Shown piece by piece: positions 54,768 to 61,131 of a stretch of DNA of 64,000 nucleotides. Position 1 is the first letter of the stretch. Each line of letters starts with the position of its first letter. The stretch covers positions 26,823 to 90,822 of IMG/VR virus record IMGVR_UViG_3300025853_000046; one strand, 5' to 3'. The position numbers were made by a program, and so were the translations under genes. The notes under the pieces are model-generated. The model searched no databases and had not been told where the DNA came from. It was given only the letters and a program-made list of their open reading frames with translations. The DNA comes from a virus.

Positions 54768-55108
54768 GATTATAATTAATATCTAATAGATATAAGGTAT
54801 TATACAAATTATCCTTACCATATGGTTCAAGATTTCTTCAATCGTTTTTTCAGATAGTATGGGTGGATTGAGGGTGGGCAAAATGCTCTCTTAAAACTCG
54901 TATTTAAGAAACAGCAAAGCGTCTTTAATCTTATGGTTCCCGTTCCTCCTTACCATATGGTATCAAAGTAATTTGTATGATAGACCGCAGGTTAAAAAAG
55001 GTGGATTTTTAAGGAGAATCCATAACTCCGATTTGTTTTGCCCTGCATTGTTTTCTCAACACAGCGAGTTCTTTTCTTTAACCCGTCAATTCCCCGAATG
55101 ATTAAAAA
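54768..55108. other. Intergenic control region 2
   Basis: These 340 bp hold the divergent palindromes at 54817 and 54952, a GAGGGTGGG motif at 54870-54878, and a gene-free stretch ending at the hairpin 55096-55114 (8-bp stem, 3-base loop). No gene is supported on either strand. Confidence 0.6.
54790..54826 (-). promoter_or_regulatory. Composite promoter: palindrome, 19 bp, CCTTATAT
   Basis: On the minus strand: ACCATATGGT (54826-54817), spacer with TAATTTGTATAATA, then CCTTATAT (54797-54790). The ATG of the gene it serves is at 54767, so the transcript should be leaderless. A CCCACCCTC element lies further upstream at 54878-54870. Confidence 0.65.
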
Positions 55109-55150
55109 TCATTCTTCGTCGTCTTCAAAGAAGTGGAAGAAGTGCTTCAT
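55109..55150 (-). CDS. 13-residue micro-ORF MKHFFHFFEDDEE
   Basis: It starts at the ATG at 55150, overlapping the stop of the gene at 55147-55779 as ATGA, and stops at 55111-55109. The peptide MKHFFHFFEDDEE ends in the same acidic type as the other micro-ORFs in this region. Translation would depend on coupling to the gene before it. Confidence 0.4.
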   Translation of the reverse strand: MKHFFHFFEDDEE

Positions 55151-55779
55151 TCGGAAGCCTCTTCAACAACTGCTTCTTCAACGGCAACTTCTTCTTTAGG
55201 CGTATAAGGCCGTAGAAGTTTAGAAGCCAAAGAAAACTTTTTAGCATCGTCAGCATCGGCCCAAGTGCCGTTTCTGATGTCGCCTTTAAGTCCAGCAATT
55301 CGAGATGAAATGCGAGCCTTCAAAAAGTTCTCAAGGTTTCCGTATTCTTGTCCGTCACCATTCTTAGCAGAAGAACGAGTCATTTCAAGATGTGTAGCGT
55401 CGTTTGTTTCAAGAACATTCCAAAAAGCGGTATATGCTTCATTCAAAATTACTTGTCCTTCATTCAAAACTGCAACTTGATAAGCAGGTAAAGAGATACC
55501 GCCACCTTGACGCTTAGGCCAATTAGCCATTTCTCTTCCTGAGTTCAAGATATTAGACTTAAAATCAGTTCTTCGACTTGCTCGCTTGTCGCCTTTCTCG
55601 ATGTTTTCGATAATATCGGCCCAATCTTCTTTAAAGAAATCAGCATCAAAATCCTCGCCTTTTGCTTCAGTCATTTGTTGAGTTGCGCTCAACACCGCAT
55701 CCATATCTTGAGAAACAAATGTTCGCACATCTGCAACCCAAGCATTCCAATCATTGTCATCTATATTTTTTTTCGACAT
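55147..55779 (-). CDS. 210-residue acidic protein, unknown, own promoter
   Basis: The protein begins MSKKNIDDNDWNAWVADVRT. Helices dominate, with a polar central part (RRTDFKSNILNSGREMANWP) and an acidic VEEAVVEEASE end. A GGGGGTTTTGAAAT leader and a CCTTATAT box 50 bp upstream give it its own expression signals. The fold and function are not recognised. The strong leader suggests high expression, so it could be a DNA-binding or single-strand-binding-like protein; that is only a guess. Confidence 0.7.
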   Translation of the reverse strand: MSKKNIDDNDWNAWVADVRTFVSQDMDAVLSATQQMTEAKGEDFDADFFKEDWADIIENIEKGDKRASRRTDFKSNILNSGREMANWPKRQGGGISLPAYQVAVLNEGQVILNEAYTAFWNVLETNDATHLEMTRSSAKNGDGQEYGNLENFLKARISSRIAGLKGDIRNGTWADADDAKKFSLASKLLRPYTPKEEVAVEEAVVEEASE

Positions 55780-55823
55780 ATTTCAAAACCCCCTTTGGGT
55801 ATGTTTGTTGTATGCCGTATATA

Positions 55824-55861
55824 ATATAAGGTTTCCAGCAAATCATTCCTTACCATATGGT
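55824..55861 (-). promoter_or_regulatory. Composite promoter: palindrome, 20 bp, CCTTATAT
   Basis: On the minus strand: ACCATATGGT (55861-55852), spacer, then CCTTATATTATATA from 55831. Transcription should start near 55801, giving a leader of about 22 bases with a G-rich ribosome-binding site before the ATG at 55779. Confidence 0.65.
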
Positions 55862-56029
55862 AATAATAATGTAATGAGTAACAGAACATTCGTAAGTCAA
55901 ATGGTCTGTACTCGTGGAATATATATTGCCCCAACTAAGATAAGGATATTAACTTCGTTAAATTCTATTTTCGCCCACCCTCATGCACACCCAACAGAAC
56001 CATATGGTAAGAAAAAATGAAGTATGGCG

Positions 56030-56053
56030 TTATTCGTCTTCTTCGTTAAACAA
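56030..56053 (-). other. Micro-ORF MFNEEDE with RBS (copy A)
   Basis: AGGTGA is followed by TTG TTT AAC GAA GAA GAC GAA TAA. It lies 37 bp downstream of the palindrome at 56090 on the minus strand. Confidence 0.4.
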
Positions 56054-56123
56054 TTTTTTCACCTGCCCCGGTAGATTATGCTTACGCCTACCATATGGTA
56101 AGTAAAATTTAGTAAGGTGAGGG

Positions 56124-56147
56124 TTACTCGTCATCTTCGTTGAACAA
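56124..56147 (-). other. Micro-ORF MFNEDDE with RBS (copy B)
   Basis: GGGGGTG is followed by TTG TTC AAC GAA GAT GAC GAG TAA. It lies 37 bp downstream of the palindrome at 56184 on the minus strand, exactly as copy A lies from its palindrome. Confidence 0.4.
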
Positions 56148-56220
56148 TTTTACACCCCCTACCGAGGTATTTTGCTATCGCCTACCATATGGTAAGTAAT
56201 AATAATGAGAGAAAGGAGTG

Positions 56221-56246
56221 AGCAGTATTCAATGAGCAATACTGCT
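56221..56246. other. Inverted repeat AGCAGTATT / AATACTGCT
   Basis: A perfect 9-bp stem with an 8-base loop (CAATGAGC). No T-run follows, so it is more likely an operator or an RNA structure than a terminator. Confidence 0.6.
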
Positions 56247-56569
56247 TCGACTTGAAAGAATATATATCTACCCCAGCACACGGGGGAGGTTTCCGCATTC
56301 GCCAAAAATATTTACCCACCCTCGAACCACCCTTATTTTTGAACCATATGGTAAGGAAACATAATACTTTCTATGTTGAGCGAAAGGAATATATTGGATT
56401 GAATATATTTTTTAAGCGGTAGGGCTAATAGCCCAATAGAAAGCATTAGTATTGCGAAACCTGACGAAGAAAAAAGGACATAAAAAGAAAATTCTGTTAA
56501 AAATTCATATGACCCGCCCTCGAACCACCCTTTCTTTTTAACAGAACTTTCTGTTTATTTTGCTACGCA

Positions 56570-56607
56570 ACCATATGGTAAGCGTTAATTTGTTTAGCAC
56601 CTTATAC
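56570..56607 (+). promoter_or_regulatory. Composite promoter: palindrome, 20 bp, CCTTATAC
   Basis: ACCATATGGT (56570-56579), spacer with TTAATTTGTTTAG, then CCTTATAC (56600-56607). Transcription would start near 56630, just before the gene at 56656. It points right, opposite to the unit at 55824-55861. Confidence 0.65.
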
Positions 56608-56655
56608 CTTTCAATGATTAAAGTAACTATGCCCACAGAGGCAGGAGATATACAT

Positions 56656-57009
56656 ATGCAATATGATAAAATAAAGATGACTGCGAAGGCCCAAAAATGG
56701 CTTGAAAATGCAACGGATGAAGAGGACATTGGGGATGTTACCCAATTACTCAGTCGAATTGAGACAATGGATGAAAGTCCTCGTCTTCAACGCAGACTTG
56801 AGACTTTGAACACCTATATCAAGGGAACATCTATGAGAGTTACCTTGAATGAGGCTCAAATGACTCAAAAGGCTACTATCGTTAAATCATTGGATGAGAT
56901 TTTTACTCTATACCCTGATTTGAGCATCCCTCGCACACGCAACCTTGAAACACTTGGCGAAAAAGTCGAAGAGGCTATTAAGGCCCAAATCAAGGCGGAA
57001 TCAAAGTGA
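56656..57009 (+). CDS. First gene of the plus-strand arm, 117-residue helical protein
   Basis: GCAGGAGATATACAT precedes the ATG at 56656, a perfect ribosome-binding site. Earlier in-frame ATGs exist, of which 56629 could serve a leaderless transcript. The protein is helical (KAQKWLENATDEEDIGDVT, LQRRLETLNTYIKG, VEEAIKAQIKAES). It could be a small regulator, but no DNA-binding motif is clear. It comes directly after a palindrome-type promoter and before a terminator-like hairpin, so it forms a single-gene unit. Confidence 0.75.
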   Translation: MQYDKIKMTAKAQKWLENATDEEDIGDVTQLLSRIETMDESPRLQRRLETLNTYIKGTSMRVTLNEAQMTQKATIVKSLDEIFTLYPDLSIPRTRNLETLGEKVEEAIKAQIKAESK

Positions 57010-57032
57010 TTTTTTCCGAAGATGACGAATAA
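57006..57032 (+). other. Micro-ORF MIFSEDDE coupled by GTGA
   Basis: The GTG of AAGTGA overlaps the stop of the gene before it. It reads GTG ATT TTT TCC GAA GAT GAC GAA TAA, ending in the acidic type seen in the minus-strand micro-ORFs, but on the plus strand. Confidence 0.4.
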
Positions 57033-57088
57033 GGCTCAAAATTGAGTCCTATGCCCTCCACTTTCTCTATACGGGAAAGTATGCCGTT

Positions 57089-57128
57089 CTTCACCCTTCT
57101 TCGGAGGGGTGGAGAACCCCCTTTTTTT
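57089..57128 (+). terminator. Stem-loop CTTCACCC/GGGTGGAG followed by T7
   Basis: An 8-bp stem with one G-U pair (57089-57096 with 57107-57114) and a 10-base loop is followed by AACCCCC and seven T (57122-57128). It should end the transcript of the gene at 56656-57009. Confidence 0.55.
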
Positions 57129-57261
57129 GAGGTTGCTACTAAACAAATTAACGATACCGCAACCATATGGAATGGGAGGTTTGAGGGTGGGTCAGATTCC
57201 GCAGATAATAAAACTCTGGGATAAGGAATTATTCTATACTCTTTATTACACCGTAGATAAA

Positions 57262-57299
57262 ACCATATGGTAAGTAAAAAGATAATAATTACTAAATAA
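57262..57299 (+). promoter_or_regulatory. Composite promoter: palindrome, 20 bp, CTAAATAA
   Basis: ACCATATGGTAAGTA (from 57262), then CTAAATAA at 57292-57299 at the standard spacing. Transcription would start near 57320, inside the hairpin region 57306-57345, and continue toward the early arm. Confidence 0.45.
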
Positions 57300-57305
57300 T
57301 ACAAT

Positions 57306-57345
57306 TAGGTGTAGTGGGCTACACCGAGTGTAATTTTTACACCTA
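57306..57345. other. Nested and alternative hairpins (TAGGTGTA/TACACCTA)
   Basis: Outer repeat TAGGTGTA (57306-57313) with TACACCTA (57338-57345). Inside are two exclusive hairpins: GGTGTAG/CTACACC (57308-57325) and GTGTAA/TTACAC (57328-57342). All arms are perfect. Confidence 0.6.
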
Positions 57346-57544
57346 CTGCTTCAAAGCACACCGGATTTCATACCCCCTTTATAAGCGATACCGCCATCCT
57401 CAATACTGCAATTGAATCATATGCAAGCACTTTACCAATGTTTCTTAACAATCACAAGAAACTCCAACCCCAAAAAACACTTTGAATTAAATGTAATAAT
57501 ATGATTTATTTAATTTATACTTTCTATTTCATTTCGCATGACAT

Positions 57545-57819
57545 TCTCATGTGAGACAACCATGAGACAACACTATGTATGAGATAATGGGATTTAGACC
57601 TACAATGTTAAGTGTATTCTCATATTCTCACTATTATCATACTATTCTTATTCAATTATCTTTACTTCTACAAATATATATATCAAAGTGTATTACTTAT
57701 ATCTATATGTGTAAGGCAACCCGCATGAGAAAGTGAGAAAGTGAGAATGTGCTTGGAAATGTATGAGATATGGCGATTATCTCCTACACTTTGTCATTCT
57801 CATATGTCTCATTGTGAGA
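57545..57819. repeat. TGAGA/TCTCA iteron-like cluster, candidate replication origin
   Basis: TGAGA occurs at 57552, 57563, 57580, 57726, 57734, 57742, 57764 and 57815, and TCTCA at 57545, 57618, 57626, 57798 and 57807: thirteen in 275 bp of AT-rich DNA, about 25 times chance by simple counting. Three are in an 8-bp spaced array (57726-57746), and CATTCTCA/TGAGAATG makes an 8-bp inverted repeat at 57795-57822. The region lies between divergent gene arms, as origins often do. Confidence 0.55.
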
Positions 57820-57866
57820 ATGTCGGTCAATATGACCCATATCTTAACACAATGAACTTTTCATAT

Positions 57867-57884
57867 GGGAAATACAATTTTCCC
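57867..57884. other. Inverted repeat GGGAAA / TTTCCC upstream of early arm
   Basis: A perfect 6-bp repeat with a 6-base centre lies 58 bp before the ATG at 57943. It may be an operator of the early arm. Confidence 0.4.
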
Positions 57885-57942
57885 TAACAAGGTCTAACAC
57901 GAGGAAAAAACAAAATAAAAAAAATTAAAAAGGTGAACAAAA

Positions 57943-58434
57943 ATGAACATATTTTATTTAGGAAACCCGCAGATTTCTGCACGAGAATTATGCGACAAAC
58001 ACATCGTAAAAATGATTACAGAATCAGCACAAATGTTGTGCTCGGTTCATTGGTGTAAAGCAAACACGGCACAGAAAGCACGAAGATTGTCTGACATAGG
58101 ACTTTTCAAACCCGCACACATCAATCATCCCTCAACTATTTGGACAAGAGAAACTAATGAGCAGTATCTTTGGCATTACGAATTGTATTGCGAGATGGTA
58201 AAAGAATACAATAGAAGATATGAACCAAAGAAACCTCACGGTTCAGCAAGATTTGTAGGAGTTATCAATAATCCACCTGAAGGCTTAGGCACAGGTTGGA
58301 GAGAACCCCCACAGTGTATGCCCGATGAATACAAGTGCGATGATACAATAACCGCATATCGAAACTACTATCGTGGAGAAAAACTTAGATTTGCTAAATA
58401 CAGAAAAGGAGGAAGACCAGAATGGCTAAAATAA
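57943..58434 (+). CDS. Conserved marine-virus early protein (CDKH...QCMPDEYK family)
   Basis: This is a 163-residue protein with AAAGGTGAACAAAA before the ATG. Conserved blocks are ARELCDKHIVKMITESAQML, INHPSTIWTRETNEQYLWHY and PPQCMPDEYKCDDTITAYRN, ending RFAKYRKGGRPEWL. I recall this family in many marine tailed viruses, sometimes labelled pyrimidine-dimer glycosylase-like; I am not certain of that label. Its place at the head of the early arm suggests a role in DNA metabolism or host takeover. Confidence 0.75.
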   Translation: MNIFYLGNPQISARELCDKHIVKMITESAQMLCSVHWCKANTAQKARRLSDIGLFKPAHINHPSTIWTRETNEQYLWHYELYCEMVKEYNRRYEPKKPHGSARFVGVINNPPEGLGTGWREPPQCMPDEYKCDDTITAYRNYYRGEKLRFAKYRKGGRPEWLK

Positions 58435-58574
58435 AAAATATAAAATGTAAGAAAAACTGCGACGATGGATGGCGAGTAGCGTTCATAAATTATGAAAGAG
58501 CACCGAATGTATGGACATTTAATTGTCGAGGTTGCGGTGAAAGTTTTAAGATAACATTAGGTGAACGAAAATGA
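58422..58574 (+). CDS. 50-residue zinc-ribbon protein
   Basis: The ATG at 58422 lies inside the end of the gene before it (8 codons' worth of overlap or less), with GGAGGAAGA upstream. Cys9 and Cys13 pair with Cys35-x2-Cys38 (NCRGCGESF). It ends with an ATGA junction. A small zinc-binding protein of unknown role. Confidence 0.65.
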   Translation: MAKIKNIKCKKNCDDGWRVAFINYERAPNVWTFNCRGCGESFKITLGERK

Positions 58575-58885
58575 TAATAAAAAATTATGAAATAACAAGT
58601 GGGGTAGCCCCAACACAGATTGAAGGCAAACTATTGGGTGGAAAGGACTTTTACATTCGATACCGCAATTGCATATTCTATGCAGAAGTGGCCGGTGAAG
58701 AGATATGCCGAATAGAACTTTGGGATAGAATGGGAGACTACCATAGAGAAGTATTCATGGAAACCAGTGAGGCTTTTCAATTAGCAGGAATGAAGACGGC
58801 TATCAAATGCCGAAGACCTATGAAACATAGGCCAGAATTTGAAACAAAAATACATTGTAAAACATGCGAAGGTGAAGAAGAATGA
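58571..58885 (+). CDS. 104-residue protein, unknown
   Basis: AGGTGAACGAAA precedes the ATG. A beta-rich N-terminal half (FYIRYRNCIFYAEVAGEEI), a helix, then a basic C-terminal part (KCRRPMKHRPEFETK) with HCKTC near the end. The EGEEE tail is encoded by GGTGAAGAAG, which also serves as ribosome-binding site of the next gene. Both ends overlap neighbours. Confidence 0.65.
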   Translation: MIIKNYEITSGVAPTQIEGKLLGGKDFYIRYRNCIFYAEVAGEEICRIELWDRMGDYHREVFMETSEAFQLAGMKTAIKCRRPMKHRPEFETKIHCKTCEGEEE

Positions 58886-59004
58886 GAAGAGAAATAACAT
58901 GCAAATGCGGCGTAGACACTTGGTATGAAGATAGTAGTAATGTGAACTATGTAGACGCTTGGAGAGCATTACAGTCAAAATGTAAGTGTGGTGGCGAAGA
59001 ATGA
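58882..59004 (+). CDS. 40-residue zinc-ribbon protein
   Basis: Starting at 58882, it has CKCG near the N-terminus (residues 7-9) and CKCGGEE at the end, a C-x-C...C-x-C pattern fit for one zinc. The ATG is in an ATGA overlap with the preceding stop, and its own stop overlaps the next ATG. Typical of the dense early gene packing here. Confidence 0.6.
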   Translation: MRREITCKCGVDTWYEDSSNVNYVDAWRALQSKCKCGGEE

Positions 59005-59273
59005 AGGACTATTTGAAAGACTTTTTGGAAAATAAAATATCAATGATAGACGCTATGAAGATTGCACTAATGCTTGATGTTGATATGGATGAAGCATATG
59101 ATATTGCTATAAAGGCTTTGATTAAGACGGCACTTGATACATCAAACGATTTGACAGTGGAAGAGATTGAAAGAACACATGAAATGTGCGAGAAAGTAGA
59201 TATTACTTGGTGGGGAAACTATCAAAAGTTTATGAAAAGTGCTGAACTTGGTGGGGAAACAAATGAGAGATAG
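59001..59273 (+). CDS. 90-residue helical protein, unknown
   Basis: I choose the ATG at 59001 (MKDYLKDFLENKISMIDAMK) because it overlaps the preceding stop as ATGA; the open frame starts earlier. Two acidic helical segments (ALMLDVDMDEAYDIAIKAL, TVEEIERTHEMCEKV) follow. Unknown function. Confidence 0.6.
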   Translation: MKDYLKDFLENKISMIDAMKIALMLDVDMDEAYDIAIKALIKTALDTSNDLTVEEIERTHEMCEKVDITWWGNYQKFMKSAELGGETNER

Positions 59274-59688
59274 AAAGACAGTAACCATAAACGATGATAC
59301 AATTACAGAAAGAATGATGTGGGATTGGCTTGTCACAGCATTTGAAGGTGGTAGTAATTATTGGATTGGAAAGGTAAAGGTCAGTAAGGAAACTATGTCA
59401 CTACATTCTTTATTTGCTACTGAGTTCGATAAGACTATAAGTGGTTGGAGATGGTTTCATCAAGTGCCATTTGTCTTAGAAACTGATAATTTCAAAGGAC
59501 ATGAACTTGAGATAGACACACCTTCTGGGGTTAAATTCCTTGCGGTGCAAAATCTTTTCGATGCGATTGAAATAATGGCTATAAATTGTCATGGAGATTA
59601 TCAACTTTTAGTTACAGAAAATTACGATGCTTTGACAGCAGATATTTTCCTACAATATGCACTATTTCAGGATGTGATTTACGGATGA
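59263..59688 (+). CDS. 141-residue protein, unknown
   Basis: The ATG at 59263 has GGTGGGG before it and overlaps the end of the previous gene by 11 bases. Aromatic-rich beta structure (FEGGSNYWIGKVKVSKETM) precedes a hydrophobic C-terminal half ending DIFLQYALFQDVIYG. I recall related proteins in marine virus early regions but cannot name a function. Confidence 0.6.
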   Translation: MRDRKTVTINDDTITERMMWDWLVTAFEGGSNYWIGKVKVSKETMSLHSLFATEFDKTISGWRWFHQVPFVLETDNFKGHELEIDTPSGVKFLAVQNLFDAIEIMAINCHGDYQLLVTENYDALTADIFLQYALFQDVIYG

Positions 59689-59801
59689 TTTTTACAATAA
59701 TTTCAGTGATGTTTTATGCAATTTTTGTAGGCATTTTAACAGAATTATTTTATGAGAAACAGAAGTTGTCTGACAAATCCGTAGAAGGTGAGGAAGAATG
59801 A
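59685..59801 (+). CDS. 38-residue single-membrane-helix protein
   Basis: Starting at the ATG at 59685 (ATGA overlap), MIFTIISVMFYAIFVGILTE forms one hydrophobic helix of about 18 residues, followed by a charged cytoplasmic-type tail and VEGEEE. A tiny membrane protein in the early arm might act on the host membrane or on a membrane protein; unknown. Confidence 0.6.
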   Translation: MIFTIISVMFYAIFVGILTELFYEKQKLSDKSVEGEEE

Positions 59802-60070
59802 TTGACACAGACAAATATAAAAGACATACCAAAGGTGATAATGAAGTCGGTTGGAGAATAGTTGGGGATAACTTTGTCATGAATGATAAGTCTCCTACGA
59901 GATTCATCGCTTATGTTCAAGTGAACAATGATGGAGAACATACTATCGTTGGGTTTTCCGATGCAGATGCACAACTCATAGCAGACGCACCACTATTATT
60001 AGAAGAAATCAAGCGGTTGCGTAAAGAGATTGAAGAGGTGAGGAAGAATGAACTGCTCAGTTTGCGATAG
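59798..60070 (+). CDS. Conserved small phage protein with ADAPLLLEEIKRLR end
   Basis: A 90-residue protein. The final third, QLIADAPLLLEEIKRLRKEI, is typical of a widespread small viral protein whose C-terminal helix has the pattern A-P-x-L-L-x-E. Its N-terminal part is a beta sheet (FIAYVQVNNDGEHTIVGFSD). GGTGAGGAAG precedes the ATG and an ATGA junction is present. The function is not known to me. Confidence 0.7.
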   Translation: MIDTDKYKRHTKGDNEVGWRIVGDNFVMNDKSPTRFIAYVQVNNDGEHTIVGFSDADAQLIADAPLLLEEIKRLRKEIEEVRKNELLSLR

Positions 60071-60269
60071 ACCAGCCCAAGTAAAATTAAATGAGGGTAG
60101 GATGAACATACTCGAAGTATTAACTTTAAAGGGAAATATAGTCCATGACTGGACAGGTGGCGGTAGTCTTACCACGCACTTCTGTAAAGAATGCTTTCAA
60201 GGTTTGGCAAAGCAGATTTACCGTGAAGGTTACTATGCCGACTACACACTAAGGAGAGATGAAGAATGA
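60048..60269 (+). CDS. 73-residue zinc-binding protein
   Basis: Cys3-x2-Cys6 (MNCSVCDRP) pairs with HFCKECFQ later in the chain, a likely zinc ribbon. It overlaps the end of the previous gene by 23 bases and the next ATG as ATGA. The acidic end RRDEE comes from the AGGAGAGATGAAGA tract used as the next ribosome-binding site. Unknown role. Confidence 0.65.
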   Translation: MNCSVCDRPAQVKLNEGRMNILEVLTLKGNIVHDWTGGGSLTTHFCKECFQGLAKQIYREGYYADYTLRRDEE

Positions 60270-60445
60270 ATGATATGTCAGAAAAGATGAAAAAATTAAC
60301 ACATGAAGAAAGAACAGAAAGAATGAACATGTCCTTACATTGGATATGTTCTGTAATTGAAGAAGGTAAAATGGACACAAAGGTTGTTGTTATCCAAGAA
60401 CTTCTTGATGTTTTATTTGATTTATTACACCATATGGAGGATTGA
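60266..60445 (+). CDS. 59-residue acidic helical protein
   Basis: AGGAGAGATGAAG precedes the ATG at 60266. It is MNDMSEKMKKLTHEERTERM followed by helices (VVVIQELLDVLFDLLHHMED). Near the stop the gene contains a partial palindrome ACCATATGGA at 60429. Unknown function. Confidence 0.6.
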   Translation: MNDMSEKMKKLTHEERTERMNMSLHWICSVIEEGKMDTKVVVIQELLDVLFDLLHHMED

Positions 60446-60448
60446 AGA

Positions 60449-60577
60449 ATGAATGGAATTCATACAAACTGCGTAATTTGCGGAGGGTCACTTTTGCACC
60501 CTGACGAAATCAAACTTGGCTACCATGAAGAATGTGCTAAATTACAGAACAAAAAAGTTCACTCAATGAGGGGATGA
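60449..60577 (+). CDS. 42-residue zinc-binding protein
   Basis: The ATG at 60449 follows GGAGGATTGAAGA. CVICGG (Cys8-x2-Cys11), then H29? and HEECAK supply a plausible Cys/His zinc set. It stops two bases before the winged-helix gene. Unknown function. Confidence 0.6.
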   Translation: MNGIHTNCVICGGSLLHPDEIKLGYHEECAKLQNKKVHSMRG

Positions 60578-60578
60578 A

Positions 60579-60830
60579 ATGGCTCAAGTAAGAATTCGTA
60601 AGTGGGCAAGAAAATATTTAGTAGAAAATGGCCCTGCAACTACACAGGAAATACTCGAACATATCGAGAGAAAAACCTCAGCAAATGGTGGGGTAAAATC
60701 AGCAAGAAGTTTAGGGATGGTTTTGAAGGCTGACCCTAAAATTAGAAAGGTTGATAAGGTTACACTCACAGGAGAAACTGGAGTCAAATACGCAGTTAAC
60801 CTATGGGAAATAAAGGAGGAAGAAATATGA
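60579..60830 (+). CDS. Winged-helix-like protein
   Basis: 83 residues. Pattern: helix (RIRKWARKYLVENGP), recognition-type helix (ATTQEILEHIERKTS), a third helix around ARSLGMVLK, then a wing hairpin (VDKVTLTGETGVKYAVNLW). GGGGATGA precedes it. A DNA-binding transcription regulator is likely. The plan is shared with the gene at 62716-63039. Confidence 0.65.
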   Translation: MAQVRIRKWARKYLVENGPATTQEILEHIERKTSANGGVKSARSLGMVLKADPKIRKVDKVTLTGETGVKYAVNLWEIKEEEI

Positions 60831-61129
60831 ATAATGAAAAAGGATATATGGAACAATTGGATGGAATGATGAAAATGGGTCTTATAGACCAAGCAGATAT
60901 TGAGAAAATGTTGAAGAAAGCAACGGGTGGTCTTTGGCTCGATGCAGAACAACAGGCTCAATTGGAAACAGCGATGGAAACATACATGGGGATGATTGAT
61001 TCTCTCCATGCTATCGGCATCATTTCAGCCGCAAGAATAGCAAGCACAAAGAAGAAAACTCGCAAAGTCGTTAGCGAGAGAATTAGTAACGGCAATAAGG
61101 TAACAGAAAATGGAACATTGGAGGAATAA
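60827..61129 (+). CDS. 100-residue helical protein, unknown
   Basis: GGAGGAAGAAAT before the ATG at 60827 fixes the start. It is acidic, Met-rich and helical (MEQLDGMMKMGLIDQADIEK), with a basic C-terminal segment (KKKTRKVVSERIS). It lies directly before the ThiS-like gene, two bases apart, so they are co-translated. Function unknown. Confidence 0.65.
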   Translation: MNNEKGYMEQLDGMMKMGLIDQADIEKMLKKATGGLWLDAEQQAQLETAMETYMGMIDSLHAIGIISAARIASTKKKTRKVVSERISNGNKVTENGTLEE

Positions 61130-61131
61130 AT

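Larger units (their letters stand above)
55780..56569. other. Intergenic control region 3, with repeated 91-94 bp units
   Basis: About 790 bp without a normal gene. It contains palindromes at 55852, 55999, 56090, 56184 and 56343. Two tandem diverged units (55999-56099 and 56090-56193) each contain a micro-ORF. A stem-loop lies at 56221-56246 and CCCACCCTC-type motifs at 55974, 56315 and 56513. Confidence 0.6.
53339..57271. repeat. Dispersed palindrome family ACCATATGGT
   Basis: Perfect 10-bp palindromes start at 53339, 53429, 53595, 54817, 54952, 55852, 55999, 56090, 56184, 56343, 56570 and 57262. A copy with one end changed (ACCATATGGA) starts at 57162 and another, inside a coding region, at 60429. 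Most carry TAAG on one side, extending to ACCATATGGTAAG. They are confined to non-coding sequence in 4 kb. This fits binding sites of a dimeric regulator or initiator. Confidence 0.9.
57033..57942. other. Intergenic control region 4 and possible origin
   Basis: About 910 bp with no accepted gene. It includes the terminator at 57089-57128, palindromes at 57162 (one base off) and 57262, nested hairpins at 57306-57345, the TGAGA/TCTCA cluster at 57545-57819 and an inverted repeat at 57867-57884. A 104-codon minus-strand frame at 56990-57304 crosses these elements and is not accepted. Confidence 0.6.

Noticed and set aside
54798-54816. TGTATAAT, a bacterial extended -10 box, in the 54790-54826 promoter
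   Set aside because: It is not conserved in the related units, whereas the CCTTATAT box at fixed spacing is; no -35 box accompanies it.
56641-56658. AGGAGATATACATATG identical to a common cloning-vector leader (phage T7 gene 10)
   Set aside because: Considered as contamination. The flanks are ordinary AT-rich viral sequence and no other vector sequence is present, so I take it as chance convergence on a good ribosome-binding site.
56990-57304. 104-codon minus-strand frame with hydrophobic start
   Set aside because: It runs antisense through a terminator, two palindromes and the end of a well-supported gene, and lacks a ribosome-binding site.
53279-57942. CRISPR array
   Set aside because: Repeats are short palindromes with irregular spacing (roughly 90 bp to over 1 kb) and no uniform spacers.
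60584-61009. 141-codon minus-strand frame in the early arm
   Set aside because: Antisense to two plus-strand genes with strong RBS; His/Phe/Ser-rich shadow composition.
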